Assembly: GCA_945869165.1 (NCBI GenBank)
Contig: CAMBNY010000017.1
Span: forward strand, 1-43,211
DNA length: 43,211 nucleotides
Source of the DNA: Comamonas sp. lk
GTDB taxonomy: Bacteria > Pseudomonadota > Gammaproteobacteria > Burkholderiales > Burkholderiaceae_C
Direction of reading: 5' to 3'
In this document: positions 1 through 7,481 of the stretch, piece by piece
Numbering within the stretch: position 1 is the first letter of the stretch
Layout: every line of letters begins with the position of its first letter
Position numbers and translations under genes: made by a program
The notes under the pieces: generated by a model
The model's database searches: none
Seen by the model: the letters and a program-made list of their open reading frames with translations, nothing else
Told to the model about the DNA's origin: nothing

Positions 1-273
1 GTAGTAACTACGCGCGCCATACGCGATAGCCCAGCCCACACAAGAGCCTTGATTCCCTTGGGTACCCGGCTGCGGTAGCCGCGATGACAAGTCAACTCGA
101 TCAGGAAGTACCGCCCGATATTTGGGCGCCTTGGGGAATTGTTCATAGGTGTCAGTTTCCGCGAAGTCCAGTCCGATTGAAAACTCCAGCTGTTGCGCGG
201 CGGTAACAGGGGAATTGGACGCAATTAATGCACCAATCAGGATTGCCGGAGAAAAGCGAAAAAGGTATTTCAC
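1..273 (-). CDS. Papain-like (C1 family) cysteine peptidase, N-terminal part, cut by window edge
   Basis: This reading frame opens with GTG at 273 and runs off the left edge after 91 codons. The first ~26 residues form a Sec signal ending in VTAA, so the product should be exported. Residues 57-91 match the start of a C1 (papain) catalytic domain: LPDRVDLSSRLP, then GNQGSCVGWA. Q75 would be the oxyanion-hole glutamine and C78 the nucleophile. The His and Asn of the active site lie outside the window. The GTG start overlaps the TGA of the upstream MORN-caspase gene (GTGA, 270-273), so the two are probably translationally coupled. The family call is firm from the motif; substrate and exact subfamily are unknown. 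A two-peptidase operon suggests the C1 enzyme and the caspase act on each other or on one target, which is inference. Confidence 0.8.
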   Translation of the reverse strand, partial: MKYLFRFSPAILIGALIASNSPVTAAQQLEFSIGLDFAETDTYEQFPKAPKYRAVLPDRVDLSSRLPQPGTQGNQGSCVGWAIAYGARSYY

Positions 274-1835
274 GGTCGGAAGTAGAAATCGCCCACCAGA
301 TAAGAAGTTTCCGAGGGCGTTTGCTCTCCGTTGGTTTCCCGAATAACGGATTGCCGTACTTCCTTGAAGACATCCTCAATCTTGACGCCTTTGCGCTGCA
401 TGGCTTTTATCAAGTTCTTGGTATACGGGCTGTTACCGCTATCACCATCAGATGCCGTTTTGCCCGGAGAGGTGGCGTACGCAATGATGGAGCCTTGCGG
501 CGCATCGGTTACCGTGAGACCCCGGCTCATGCCGCCACGCGCATCGGGCAGGCTGCTGCGGCAGGCATCCAGCACCACAATGTTGAGTGTGTTCTTCGCG
601 TCCTTGAGGTTATCCATAACTCGGTTTACGTCGATACCCTCGTAGGGAACTTCAGAGGTTTTTTTGACGTTCTCTGAAACCGGGATTAAAAAATTGCGGT
701 TATCGGCTTGTATGCCGTGTCCGGAGAAGTAAAACAGACCGACGTCGTCCCGCCCCAGCTTTCCAGTGAAATTGCGCAGCACCTCTTCCATACGCCGCTT
801 GTCCAAGTTGCTGTAGCTCATCACTTCAAAGTTGGCTTGTCGGAGCGCCTCGCTCATGGATTTGGCGTCATTCACCGCATTGTTCAATCGCGGCATGCTG
901 CTGTAGTTGTCGTTGCCGATGACCAGCGCAAGGCGGCGGCGGTTATCGGGGGCAACTTGGACTTGGCCTTTTTGGCTTTCGGTGCGCTGGCGCTCAAGGG
1001 CTATTTGACGCTTTTCCTCCTCTATGCGCTTGCGTTCTACTTCCAATTGCGCGGCCTTGCGCTCGTTTTCCTGTCGCTGGGCTTCTGTTCCTGAAGGAGA
1101 GCTATTGTTCTTGACTATGCGTGTAAAGCTATTCGGGTCTATGTATTGAGATGTGACTAGCGTGTTGTCTTTGTAGATGCCTGATTCTTTAATGTTTCCA
1201 TTGGCGCTGTAAATAATGCCTTGCCCGTTGTACTTGTCATCCCTCCACTCACCTACCCACTTTTCGCCGTCTGCAAATGTGAAAGTGCCTTGCCCGTTGT
1301 ACTTGTCATCCTTGTACTCACCCACGTACTTATTGCCGTTTGCAAATGTGTAAGTGCCTTGCCCGTTTCGTTTGTCATCCTTGTACTCACCCACGTGCTT
1401 GTCGCCGTTTGCAAATGTGTAAGTGCCTTGCCCGTTTCGTTTGTCATCCTTGTACTCACCCACGTGCTTGTCGCCGTCTGCATATGTGTAAGTGCCTTGC
1501 CCGTCTTTCTTGCTATCTTTCCACTCACCCACGTACTTAAGGCCGTTTGCAAATGTGTAAGTGCCTTGCCCGTTGAACGCTCCATTTTTTAACTCGCCGA
1601 CATATTTGTCTCCCTTAAATTTGGGATGCGTGATATCCATCGTGCCAAATCCATGTTCCTTACCATTTAAAAACACGCCCAAGTAGGTGTGGTTGGTCTT
1701 AGTTACTCGACCATAACAATTACTCCAGGTTGTCACATCACTACCTTGACAAGCTGGCAAATTGCTCTGCCCAAACGCTGTTCCGCCTAAGAAGAATGAG
1801 AGTAATAGCAGGGCGAAGTGAATCAGCTTGTTCAT
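270..1835 (-). CDS. Exported MORN-repeat caspase-like (C14) peptidase
   Basis: A 521-residue protein. Residues 1-22 are a Sec signal peptide (cleavage near AFG-QS). Residues ~50-225 hold about seven MORN repeats of the form YVGEYKDDKYNGQGTYTFANG. Residues ~250-292 are a charged, Glu/Arg/Gln-rich probable coiled coil. Residues ~300-521 are a caspase fold with the catalytic pair H373 (YFSGHG) and C425 (VVLDACR). Bacterial caspase homologues of this p20 type usually cleave after basic residues; specificity here is not predictable. The signal peptide places it outside the cytoplasm. The N-terminal LPACQG...WSNCYG segment is shared with the second caspase (8602-10119), so the two are paralogues with different repeat numbers. 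The stop overlaps the start of a C1 peptidase gene. No strong ribosome binding site is seen before the ATG; the start is chosen because it opens the signal peptide. Confidence 0.9.
   Translation of the reverse strand: MNKLIHFALLLLSFFLGGTAFGQSNLPACQGSDVTTWSNCYGRVTKTNHTYLGVFLNGKEHGFGTMDITHPKFKGDKYVGELKNGAFNGQGTYTFANGLKYVGEWKDSKKDGQGTYTYADGDKHVGEYKDDKRNGQGTYTFANGDKHVGEYKDDKRNGQGTYTFANGNKYVGEYKDDKYNGQGTFTFADGEKWVGEWRDDKYNGQGIIYSANGNIKESGIYKDNTLVTSQYIDPNSFTRIVKNNSSPSGTEAQRQENERKAAQLEVERKRIEEEKRQIALERQRTESQKGQVQVAPDNRRRLALVIGNDNYSSMPRLNNAVNDAKSMSEALRQANFEVMSYSNLDKRRMEEVLRNFTGKLGRDDVGLFYFSGHGIQADNRNFLIPVSENVKKTSEVPYEGIDVNRVMDNLKDAKNTLNIVVLDACRSSLPDARGGMSRGLTVTDAPQGSIIAYATSPGKTASDGDSGNSPYTKNLIKAMQRKGVKIEDVFKEVRQSVIRETNGEQTPSETSYLVGDFYFRP
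1219..1632 (-). repeat. 69-bp tandem repeats encoding the MORN repeats
   Basis: About six in-frame units of 69 bp (23 codons) follow each other inside the caspase gene. The central units (about 1290-1500) are nearly identical at the DNA level, including silent positions, which points to recent expansion or gene conversion. Unit number could change by slippage without breaking the frame. Confidence 0.85.
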
Positions 1836-2100
1836 AGGTTGATGGCGGCAGAAATAGATGGAATATGTGCGGTATTCAAAAAGCTCGGAGGAAATCAGGA
1901 TAGCCTTTTGCGCGTCAAAGTTAAGCCGCGATATTAAACAAAAGCGCCGAGATGCGCTAGTTCGGCAAATTTAGCCGAGACCGGATTGCCTGCCTCCAGC
2001 TAAGCGCGAGGGCTAACCGCCCTGCTTACTGCGCAGAAACACTCTTTATTTAGATGGTGCAGGCCCAGTGGAGCAACGTCCATCAGCAATTTCAGAAATT
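1836..2100. other. Intergenic region upstream of the MORN-caspase gene
   Basis: No gene is supported on either strand. This should hold the promoter of the leftward caspase-C1 operon, but I cannot pick -35/-10 boxes with confidence. The sequence leads directly into the first copy of the dispersed 118-bp repeat. Confidence 0.5.
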
Positions 2101-2217
2101 TATATACCCCCGCCAACCTGCATTTCAAAAACAAGGGGGTGGGTTGAGCAGATTAGAGTGCATAGTTAGCACTGCTGAATGGGCTGGGAACGGGGGGTGG
2201 GGGTACGGTGGGTCTAG
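2101..2217. repeat. Dispersed ~118-bp repeat, copy A
   Basis: This stretch is closely similar to 3296-3415, in the same orientation and about 1.2 kb away. A core of more than 30 bp, from TGCATTTCAAAAACAAGGGG onward, is identical; the flanks carry scattered substitutions and small indels. It is rich in G-runs on the + strand and has no open frame. Copy A lies just downstream (leftward sense) of an HNH nuclease remnant, and copy B is also followed by a weak match to the end of that nuclease. The repeat may therefore be the 3' flank of a duplicated HNH gene. It matches no known element that I recognise. Confidence 0.75.
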
Positions 2218-2289
2218 CCCTAGTTAGGAATTAACTCATCCAAGAAAAACTTTAGTACGGTGATATGCCAAATACACCATTTGTCGTCC

Positions 2290-2481
2290 CTAAACCGGCG
2301 TGGTCTTGGCTTCAGGGTTCAAACCCCACGCAGCTTGCACTGATTGAGGTAAGGCCTTGCTCATGAGGAGGCCTCCATCATCACCAAAACTGATGAACCC
2401 CTTGTCAAACAAGTGGTCAACGTGGGGGACTAGGAGCAGGCCATTGTTGCCGTCAAGTTTCTCTCTACTGTCACTCTTTGA
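2290..2481 (-). pseudogene. C-terminal remnant of an HNH endonuclease
   Basis: Read leftward from 2481 to a TAG at 2290, the frame gives SDSREKLDGNNGLLLVPHVD followed by HLFDKGFISF and a Gly-Asp-rich end. This is the typical end of an HNH_2-type nuclease, where the LDGxNGLLL..HxDHLFDxGxISF block carries the last metal-site residues. There is no start codon, and a stop lies directly upstream in frame, so only the C-terminal ~63 codons survive. The downstream end of the 81-residue frame (2430-2675) reads through the same DNA in another phase. The family call comes from recalled motif similarity and should be easy to confirm with a profile search. Confidence 0.7.
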
Positions 2482-2675
2482 CTAAGGCTTAATGTGGCTA
2501 GCCCGTAAGCACCGAGCAATAGGTAGAGATCCTCTTTGGGAAGTAGTTTGTAAGCCAATACAAAAAACGCAGCCCCTATCCAAGCGGCAGATGTCCATGC
2601 CGGCTTGTTACAACTTTTCCCAAGGAGTAGCAAACTCAGGGTGCAGCAGACGATAAGAAAGGTAACGAGCGTCAC
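2430..2675 (-). CDS. Small putative two-helix membrane protein
   Basis: An 81-residue frame starting with GTG. It has two hydrophobic segments, residues ~2-18 and ~32-62, separated by KSCNKPAWTSA, so an inner-membrane location is likely if it is expressed. No family is recognised. Its last ~18 codons run over the HNH nuclease remnant in a different phase, so the present C-terminus is probably not original and the gene may be broken. No convincing ribosome binding site precedes the GTG. The upstream neighbour on the same strand encodes a small secreted peptide 36 bp away. Confidence 0.4.
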   Translation of the reverse strand: MTLVTFLIVCCTLSLLLLGKSCNKPAWTSAAWIGAAFFVLAYKLLPKEDLYLLLGAYGLATLSLSQRVTVERNLTATMACS

Positions 2676-2711
2676 TTCGCTATGCCGGACTGCCCACCCT
2701 GATCGTACTAC

Positions 2712-2855
2712 TTAGAAATACGAACAGCGACAGACCGTGCTGCTACCTTGTTTTTCACAGCGAACAACCTCACCCTGCTTGCAACTCTGTGCAAATGCAG
2801 CAGTCATACCAAGTGCCAGCAAGCCAGCAACAACAATTGCTTTCAAATTGATCAT
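2712..2855 (-). CDS. Small secreted Cys-containing peptide (47 aa)
   Basis: A short frame with ATG at 2855 and TAA at 2712. It is preceded by TTTGGAG six bases before the ATG, a good ribosome binding site. Residues 1-22 (MINLKAIVVAGLLALGMTAA, then FA) are a textbook Sec signal. The predicted mature peptide is only ~25 residues, starts at QSCKQGEVVRC and contains four cysteines in total, ending CRCSYF. Two disulfides in the periplasm are plausible. The family and role are unknown; possibilities include an envelope stress or toxin-like peptide, but nothing in the sequence decides this. The signal peptide plus binding site make a real gene likely despite its size. Confidence 0.6.
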   Translation of the reverse strand: MINLKAIVVAGLLALGMTAAFAQSCKQGEVVRCEKQGSSTVCRCSYF

Positions 2856-2946
2856 TTTTTACTCCAAAGGATTTAACCCGACACAGCATCGGTTTGGGTA
2901 TCTTATCCCGTGGTTCTTTATCCGTCAAGCAAGCAATATCAAGGGC

Positions 2947-3192
2947 ATGGCAAAACCTTCCCCTCAATTCGCTGGAGACCCTGTGCTTGTTGCACTGGGA
3001 GCGGCAATTCGCAGGGAACGGTCTGACCGGGGACTATCCCAAGAGGCACTGGCAGTGGACGCAGATCTTGACCGCTCCTACATGGGTGGCATTGAGCGCG
3101 GGGAACACAACTTGACTTTGATGAACGTCATCAAGATTGCTGGAGCCTTGAAACTCAGCCCGTCAAAGTTGCTCGACTCTGCCAGTCTTTAG
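2947..3192 (+). CDS. XRE-family helix-turn-helix regulator
   Basis: An 81-residue DNA-binding protein made of little more than one XRE/Cro-type HTH domain (residues ~12-75). The recognition helices are visible as GLSQEALAVDADLDRSYMGG, followed by IERGEHNLTL. I place the start at 2947, where MAKPSPQ gives a normal length; the frame is open further upstream, but that stretch overlaps the divergent small-peptide gene. Stand-alone regulators of this size control restriction-modification, TA or prophage genes. Here the only neighbours are the secreted peptide gene and decayed DNA, so its target is unknown. It may have been left over from a nuclease or mobile cassette, given the HNH remnant nearby. 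Confidence 0.75.
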   Translation: MAKPSPQFAGDPVLVALGAAIRRERSDRGLSQEALAVDADLDRSYMGGIERGEHNLTLMNVIKIAGALKLSPSKLLDSASL

Positions 3193-3546
3193 GCTGTGCG
3201 TGCGCTTTGCGCCGATTAGTTCCAACATTGCGCAACAATGAAGTACTGGGTGCTACTACGCTGATCGGTTGAGGCAACGCCTGCAGACCAAAAAAATATA
3301 CGCCCCGCCAGTCTGCATTTCAAAAACAAGGGGGTGGGTTGAGCATAATAAAGTGTATAGCTAGGACTGCTGAACGGGCCGGAAACGGGGGGGTGGAGGT
3401 ACGGTGGGGTCTGTGGATCGCTATTTTTCCGCAGCCCGGCTTCAGAAACCCACGCAGTAGGCAATGAAGTAATATCGCCCCGGGCAGGCAAAAGCTTGGC
3501 CCAAATCTGTCCCACTAACCCACAGGAATTGGGACAAACCGTAAGC
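3193..3546. other. Non-coding region around repeat copy B
   Basis: No supported gene. It contains the second 118-bp repeat (3296-3415). After that, at about 3430-3462, is a short stretch that on the minus strand resembles the last codons of the HNH remnant (CTGCGTGGGTTT, then CTGAAGCC). A 110-codon minus frame spans this stretch, but its composition follows the repeat and not a protein family. Confidence 0.45.
3296..3415. repeat. Dispersed ~118-bp repeat, copy B
   Basis: This is the second copy of the element at 2101-2217, in direct orientation. Both copies share the long identical core and the G-rich end (ACGGGG...GTACGGTGGG). Differences are mostly transitions plus small indels in the G-runs, so the copies are old enough to have drifted. 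The interval between them holds the HNH remnant, the two small leftward genes and the XRE regulator. Confidence 0.75.
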
Positions 3547-3663
3547 AAAAGTGCCGCAGGCTACGCCGGTCTGGACAACGAACTCTTCTACATGGACAAA
3601 ACCATGATGGTGTTTGGAGACGCTAAAAAGGTGGTCGAGGATATGGTCAAGGCGATTGAGTAA
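3547..3663 (+). pseudogene. Remnant of the 3' end of pntB (transhydrogenase beta subunit), copy A
   Basis: The frame reads [20 protein letters not shown], then [18 protein letters not shown] and a TAA. This matches the extreme C-terminus of the NAD(P) transhydrogenase beta subunit, whose NADP-binding domain ends in GYAGxxNxLF...MxFGDAKK. Only ~38 codons remain, and no start or upstream pntB sequence is present. A second, more decayed copy lies at 11516-11627 in the same orientation. The family identification comes from recalled PntB C-termini. The fragment is probably not expressed as a functional protein. Confidence 0.7.
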
Positions 3664-3695
3664 GCGCTACCAATCCTTGATCGCTACTGTTCGTA

Positions 3696-3857
3696 TTACT
3701 TACTACTGGGTATGACCGCGTCAATCACAGCACCCCCGGCCTTTGCCGTGGTTTTGACCACTGTGGCTCCCACTGATATTGCAGCGTCTGCAACAGAATA
3801 GACGGCGCAGCCACTGCAAGGCAGTGAAATTAGCAAAACGATATAGATGGCTTTCAT
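3696..3857 (-). CDS. Small putative lipoprotein
   Basis: A 53-residue frame from ATG at 3857. Residues 1-17 are a hydrophobic signal ending in SLPCSGC, where C17 is the likely lipidated cysteine (lipobox-like CSGC). The mature part, VADAAISVGATVVKTTAKAG, is Ala/Val/Thr-rich and amphipathic. Very small lipoproteins with this AVDAA...VVKTT pattern occur in gamma- and betaproteobacteria with no known function. The frame can be extended upstream by seven codons to a TTG, but the ATG opens the signal directly. It points away from the FGE genes to its right and is separated from them by ~190 bp. The role is unknown. Confidence 0.55.
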   Translation of the reverse strand: MKAIYIVLLISLPCSGCAVYSVADAAISVGATVVKTTAKAGGAVIDAVIPSSK

Positions 3858-4047
3858 AATTCTTTCGTAGATTGGCAAAAATTAAGGAGGAATACTCTGT
3901 TTCCAAACAGCGGAGGCAGATTTATGGCCTAGCCGTCATATTAGGGGTGCAAGCATAGGCTAGCAGGTAGTCAATATTAGGGCAATGTATGAGTTGGAGG
4001 GAATTGACCGCTAATATGGCGGCTTGGTTACGTTAACTCTGCTAATT

Positions 4048-4944
4048 TTGAATACCTTTATCCGCTCTATCGCAGTCTTATTAGCTGCCCTATTGGTGCA
4101 GGCTGCGGGAGCGCAGGTCATATCCGGCAAGGGGTTTATTCCAGACGAGAACGGCACTAATCTGGACGACCAGCAAGCTGCCAAATTAGCCTCGCAGCCG
4201 CAGATTGCACTGGGAACCATATTTAAAGACTGCGCCGAATGCCCGGAGATGGTGGTACTGCCTGGCGGCAGCTTCCTCATGGGTTCACCGCCCGATCCGG
4301 AGCCTGACCCTTTCAGCAACGAGAAACCCAAAACTATCGGCGCACCCAACCAAAAACCTCAGCACCGGGTGCAGATTCAAAGCTTTGCCATTGGCAAGTA
4401 TGAAGTTATGCAAGAGCAATGGTACGCAGTCATGGGCAACAACCCGAGCCAAAACAAGGGAAGGGCCTTGCCCGTTGAACAGGTCTCTTGGAATGATGTT
4501 CAAAATTTCATCGTCAAGCTTAATCAAAAAACCGGGCGCAAGTACCGACTACCCAGCGAAGCCGAATGGGAATACGCTCTAAGGGCTGGAACAACTACCG
4601 AATGGAGCTTTGGTAACGATGTTTCAAAGCTGGGTAACTACGCTTGGCATGGCAGAAGCAGTGGGAACAAGACACAGGCAGTGGGCCAAAAGCTGCCCAA
4701 TGCATTTGGTCTGTTTGATATGCACGGTAACGTTTGGGAGTGGGTAGAGGATTGCTGGCACGACACTTATAACGGCGCTCCAATTGACGGACGTGCGTGG
4801 ACGACAAATTGCACAGATAACAGGCGAGTTGCGCGTGGAGAATCTTTTTACTACTCTAGGCCATTTCGCTCCGCCGACCGCGACCGGTATGACCCCAATA
4901 TTCGCGGAAATCTCGGAGGTTTTCGCTTAGCCCGCGACCTTTAA
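4048..4944 (+). CDS. Exported FGE-sulfatase-fold (SUMF1/C-type lectin-like) protein 1
   Basis: About 298 residues. I chose the TTG at 4048 because it gives NTFIRSIAVLL..., the same signal peptide as the next gene; the frame is open from 4024. Mature protein starts near AGA-QV. The PDENGTNLD block and the KDCAECPEMVVLPGGSFLMG motif open an FGE-sulfatase domain (residues ~55-298), which continues with RLPSEAEWEYA, GNVWEWVEDCW and GFRLARDL. The cysteine pair that makes formylglycine in true FGE is absent from the C-terminal part, so a binding or lectin-like role is more likely than sulfatase activation. It is very similar to the protein at 7679-8599 and differs most in the last ~35 residues. The next gene starts four bases after its stop. 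Confidence 0.85.
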   Translation: MNTFIRSIAVLLAALLVQAAGAQVISGKGFIPDENGTNLDDQQAAKLASQPQIALGTIFKDCAECPEMVVLPGGSFLMGSPPDPEPDPFSNEKPKTIGAPNQKPQHRVQIQSFAIGKYEVMQEQWYAVMGNNPSQNKGRALPVEQVSWNDVQNFIVKLNQKTGRKYRLPSEAEWEYALRAGTTTEWSFGNDVSKLGNYAWHGRSSGNKTQAVGQKLPNAFGLFDMHGNVWEWVEDCWHDTYNGAPIDGRAWTTNCTDNRRVARGESFYYSRPFRSADRDRYDPNIRGNLGGFRLARDL

Positions 4945-4948
4945 AACC

Positions 4949-6340
4949 GTGAATAAGTTCATCCGCTCCATCGCAATTATGCTGATTTCAGCCTGCCTGA
5001 CGCAAGGTGCATGGGCGCAGTTCAACGTCAGCGGCCCGGGCTTTTTGCCAGATGAAAACGGAACAAATCTAGATGTTCCGCGAGCGGGAAAAGTAACGCC
5101 GAATGCATCTACGGGAACCGTGATCAAAGACTGTTCTGAATGCCCCGAGATGGTGCTGGTAGACGCAGGGGGCTTCATGATGGGTTCAGATGCGCAAGAG
5201 CAGGAAGTAGCTAACCAATCGGGCCTAAAGACTGAGTACACAACACCGGAGGCCCCGCAGCACTATGTTCGAGTCGCCCGCTTTGCGGCAGGTCGCTATC
5301 AGGTTACCAAAGGTGAGTTTGCGACCTTTGTGCGCGCAAGTGGCTACCGTACCGAGGCAGAGCAGGGCGATGGCTGCTACATGTGGACGGGTAAGGAGTG
5401 GAAGAAGGACGCGGCCTACAACTGGCGCAATGTGGGCTTTGCCCAAGGGGATGACCACCCGGTGGTGTGCGTGAGTTGGAACGATGCGCAGGCGTACATC
5501 CAATGGCTCAACGGGATCAGCGGAAAGCGCTATCGCCTGCTTAGTGAAGCCGAGCGCGAATACGCCGCCCGGGGCGGCAAACAGACTGCGTTCTGGTGGG
5601 GCGAGGGCATTACAACCTCACAAGCTAATTACCAAGGGAGTGCCAGCTATAACGGCCGACAGACAGGGCAATTTAGGCAAACGACCGTACCGGTGAACAG
5701 CTTTAGTCCCAACCCGTTTGATCTTTACAACGTGCATGGTAATGTGTGGGAATGGACACAGGATTGTTGGCATGAGAACTATGATCGCGCGCCAACTGAT
5801 GGCAGTGCTTGGACGATAAATTGTTCGGGTAACCAGCGGGTACTTCGCGGCGGCTCTTGGAACGATAGCCCACAAAATTTGCGCTCTGCCAGTCGTAGCA
5901 AGGATAGGCCTGAGTTTAGGTTTTACGACATCGGGTTCCGTTTAGCCTCAGATTTTTATGTAAAAGCCAAGGATACTGGCGGGCCGCCAAAACTGGCTAA
6001 AAAAATGCCAGAGGCACCACGCTTTGAATACACCTATTTCCAACTGGAGCGCGAATTTCTCGTCAACCTAAACCGTTCGGGAAAGGTCATGGCGGTACAG
6101 ATTGCAATCATGACGCGCTACGACGAGCGGGTTATCGAAAACATTAAGAAGCATGAATTTGCATTGCGCTCGGCGATCTTGGATGTCTTGCGCATGACCA
6201 CCGAGGCCGATCTAGCCAAATCTGATTTCCGGCGCGATCTAGCTTATAAGGTTCAGGATGTGATGAATACTGTATTGGAAAAATACGAGGACTTCGGCGG
6301 AGTAGAAGAGGTGAATTTCACCTCCTTTATAGTCCAGTAA
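4949..6340 (+). CDS. Exported FGE-sulfatase domain fused to a FliL-like domain
   Basis: 463 residues from a GTG start, four bases after the previous stop. Residues 1-23 are a Sec signal (MNKFIRSIAIML...AWA). Residues ~57-335 are an FGE-sulfatase domain: KDCSECPEMVLVDAGGF, VCVSWNDAQAYIQWLN, NVHGNVWEWTQDCW, RGGSWNDSP, IGFRLAS. The catalytic cysteines of FGE are missing. After a Lys/Pro linker, residues ~353-463 match the periplasmic domain of the flagellar protein FliL: YFQLEREFLVNL, VQIAIMTRYDERVIENIKKH, then a helix and the terminal NFTSFIVQ. FliL normally sits on a single membrane helix next to the stator; here a signal peptide and a lectin-like domain replace that anchor. The fusion implies a periplasmic protein that binds a ligand and associates with a membrane or stator-like ring. 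Function is inference. Confidence 0.85.
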   Translation: MNKFIRSIAIMLISACLTQGAWAQFNVSGPGFLPDENGTNLDVPRAGKVTPNASTGTVIKDCSECPEMVLVDAGGFMMGSDAQEQEVANQSGLKTEYTTPEAPQHYVRVARFAAGRYQVTKGEFATFVRASGYRTEAEQGDGCYMWTGKEWKKDAAYNWRNVGFAQGDDHPVVCVSWNDAQAYIQWLNGISGKRYRLLSEAEREYAARGGKQTAFWWGEGITTSQANYQGSASYNGRQTGQFRQTTVPVNSFSPNPFDLYNVHGNVWEWTQDCWHENYDRAPTDGSAWTINCSGNQRVLRGGSWNDSPQNLRSASRSKDRPEFRFYDIGFRLASDFYVKAKDTGGPPKLAKKMPEAPRFEYTYFQLEREFLVNLNRSGKVMAVQIAIMTRYDERVIENIKKHEFALRSAILDVLRMTTEADLAKSDFRRDLAYKVQDVMNTVLEKYEDFGGVEEVNFTSFIVQ

Positions 6341-6413
6341 AGCACTTTAGCGCGCCTCCCATCATGATTGATAAGCGTCTTTCCCTGCGCTGTGAAATGA
6401 TCTTCACATCTAG

Positions 6414-7217
6414 ATGTGGTCATTTTTCATTAGTACGATAAATATGCAAATTGGTATCCCATTATCCTTCCCCGTTATGCTCTATGTGGCATTACTAGGA
6501 ATATCTGCGCAAGCCGAAGATACGAGTTTTGCGCACGCTAAATGTATTCAAAAAGGATTCCAAGAACACACAAAAGACCATGCCGAGTGCATACGACAGT
6601 TTTTAAAATCGATCGGATCTTCGCCACTACCGCCACCACCACCAATAGCTATTGCTCCATCAGAAAAGTCAATTGCTCAAAAAGGAAAACCAAGAAAGGA
6701 GCTTGACACTGGCAAGGCGGAGCAGGACATGCCCTTACCCAAACCAACGGACGATAAGTCACGCAAAGAATTAGAAGCCGCCAAATCAGCGGAAGAAAAG
6801 CTGCGCAAAGAATCAGAAGCTGCCATGGCGGAGTTGGAACAACGACTCAAGGCGAAAGCGGAGCAAGCACAGAGCGAAAAATTACGCAAAGATCAGCTCG
6901 AACGAACCATGAAGCAGGTCCCAGGTACCGGCACAGGTGCCCAAACCGGGTCGCCCGATGCGGAATACGGCGCAAAAGTGCGCGAAGCGATACGCCCCCA
7001 CTTTTTATTAATCAAAGAAGTAAGCCCAAATTTAACGGCGGAATACCTGGTGAAAACCGTTGCCAACGGAAAAATCGTCGATGCCAAACTGATAAAGAGC
7101 AGCGGAGATACCTACTTGGATGACGTTGCCTTGAAAGCAATTTTGAAAACTGAGCGCTTGCCGCCGGACAAAGACGGTAAGGTGCCATCGCCTATGGTGA
7201 TTGTTATAAGTCCTTAG
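6414..7217 (+). CDS. Exported TonB/TolA C-terminal-domain protein
   Basis: 267 residues from ATG 6414; an alternative ATG at 6444 gives a cleaner signal peptide (MQIGIPLSFPVML...AQA). After the signal come a short two-Cys segment (HAKC...HAEC), a polyproline run (PLPPPPPP), a highly charged Lys/Glu/Ala-rich probable coiled coil (~95-165), and a TonB/TolA-type C-terminal domain (~183-267: YGAKVREAIRPHF...GKIVDAKLIKSSGDTYLDDVALKAI). TolA and TonB reach across the periplasm, but they have an uncleaved N-terminal helix and partner with ExbBD/TolQR; no such partner is visible here. It follows the FGE-FliL gene by 73 bp on the same strand and could share its transcript. It may link the FGE proteins to the outer membrane, which is inference. 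Confidence 0.75.
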   Translation: MWSFFISTINMQIGIPLSFPVMLYVALLGISAQAEDTSFAHAKCIQKGFQEHTKDHAECIRQFLKSIGSSPLPPPPPIAIAPSEKSIAQKGKPRKELDTGKAEQDMPLPKPTDDKSRKELEAAKSAEEKLRKESEAAMAELEQRLKAKAEQAQSEKLRKDQLERTMKQVPGTGTGAQTGSPDAEYGAKVREAIRPHFLLIKEVSPNLTAEYLVKTVANGKIVDAKLIKSSGDTYLDDVALKAILKTERLPPDKDGKVPSPMVIVISP

Positions 7218-7481
7218 GTTTGAATCAATTCGGCATTGGCTCTGATTACCGAGCCAGTGGCCTTCGGATAAATAATATTTTTTCTTGCGTACCTTTCGAG
7301 TGCTTGAACGCAGATGCATTAGAGCCATTTGCCGTAGGCGCAAGCTATTCTTCGTTGGCCAATGCAACTGCGCCGCATCGCAAAATTGGTAGGCTCGGCA
7401 AGACCCGCAATTCGCTCTCCAATTTATCCAAACTGCTTATGTGGGTTTCGTTAGCAACAATTCGCTGTGAGGAGCTCCGAT

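Noticed and set aside
1219..1632. Regular repeats suggesting a CRISPR array
   Set aside because: Units are contiguous, in frame and encode MORN repeats; there are no unique spacers.
2101..3415. Integron attC sites for the 118-bp repeats
   Set aside because: No imperfect palindrome with R-box core sites is seen, and there is no integrase gene.
3216..3548. 110-residue minus-strand frame
   Set aside because: It runs across repeat copy B; no family motif or binding site, and the repeat explains the open frame.
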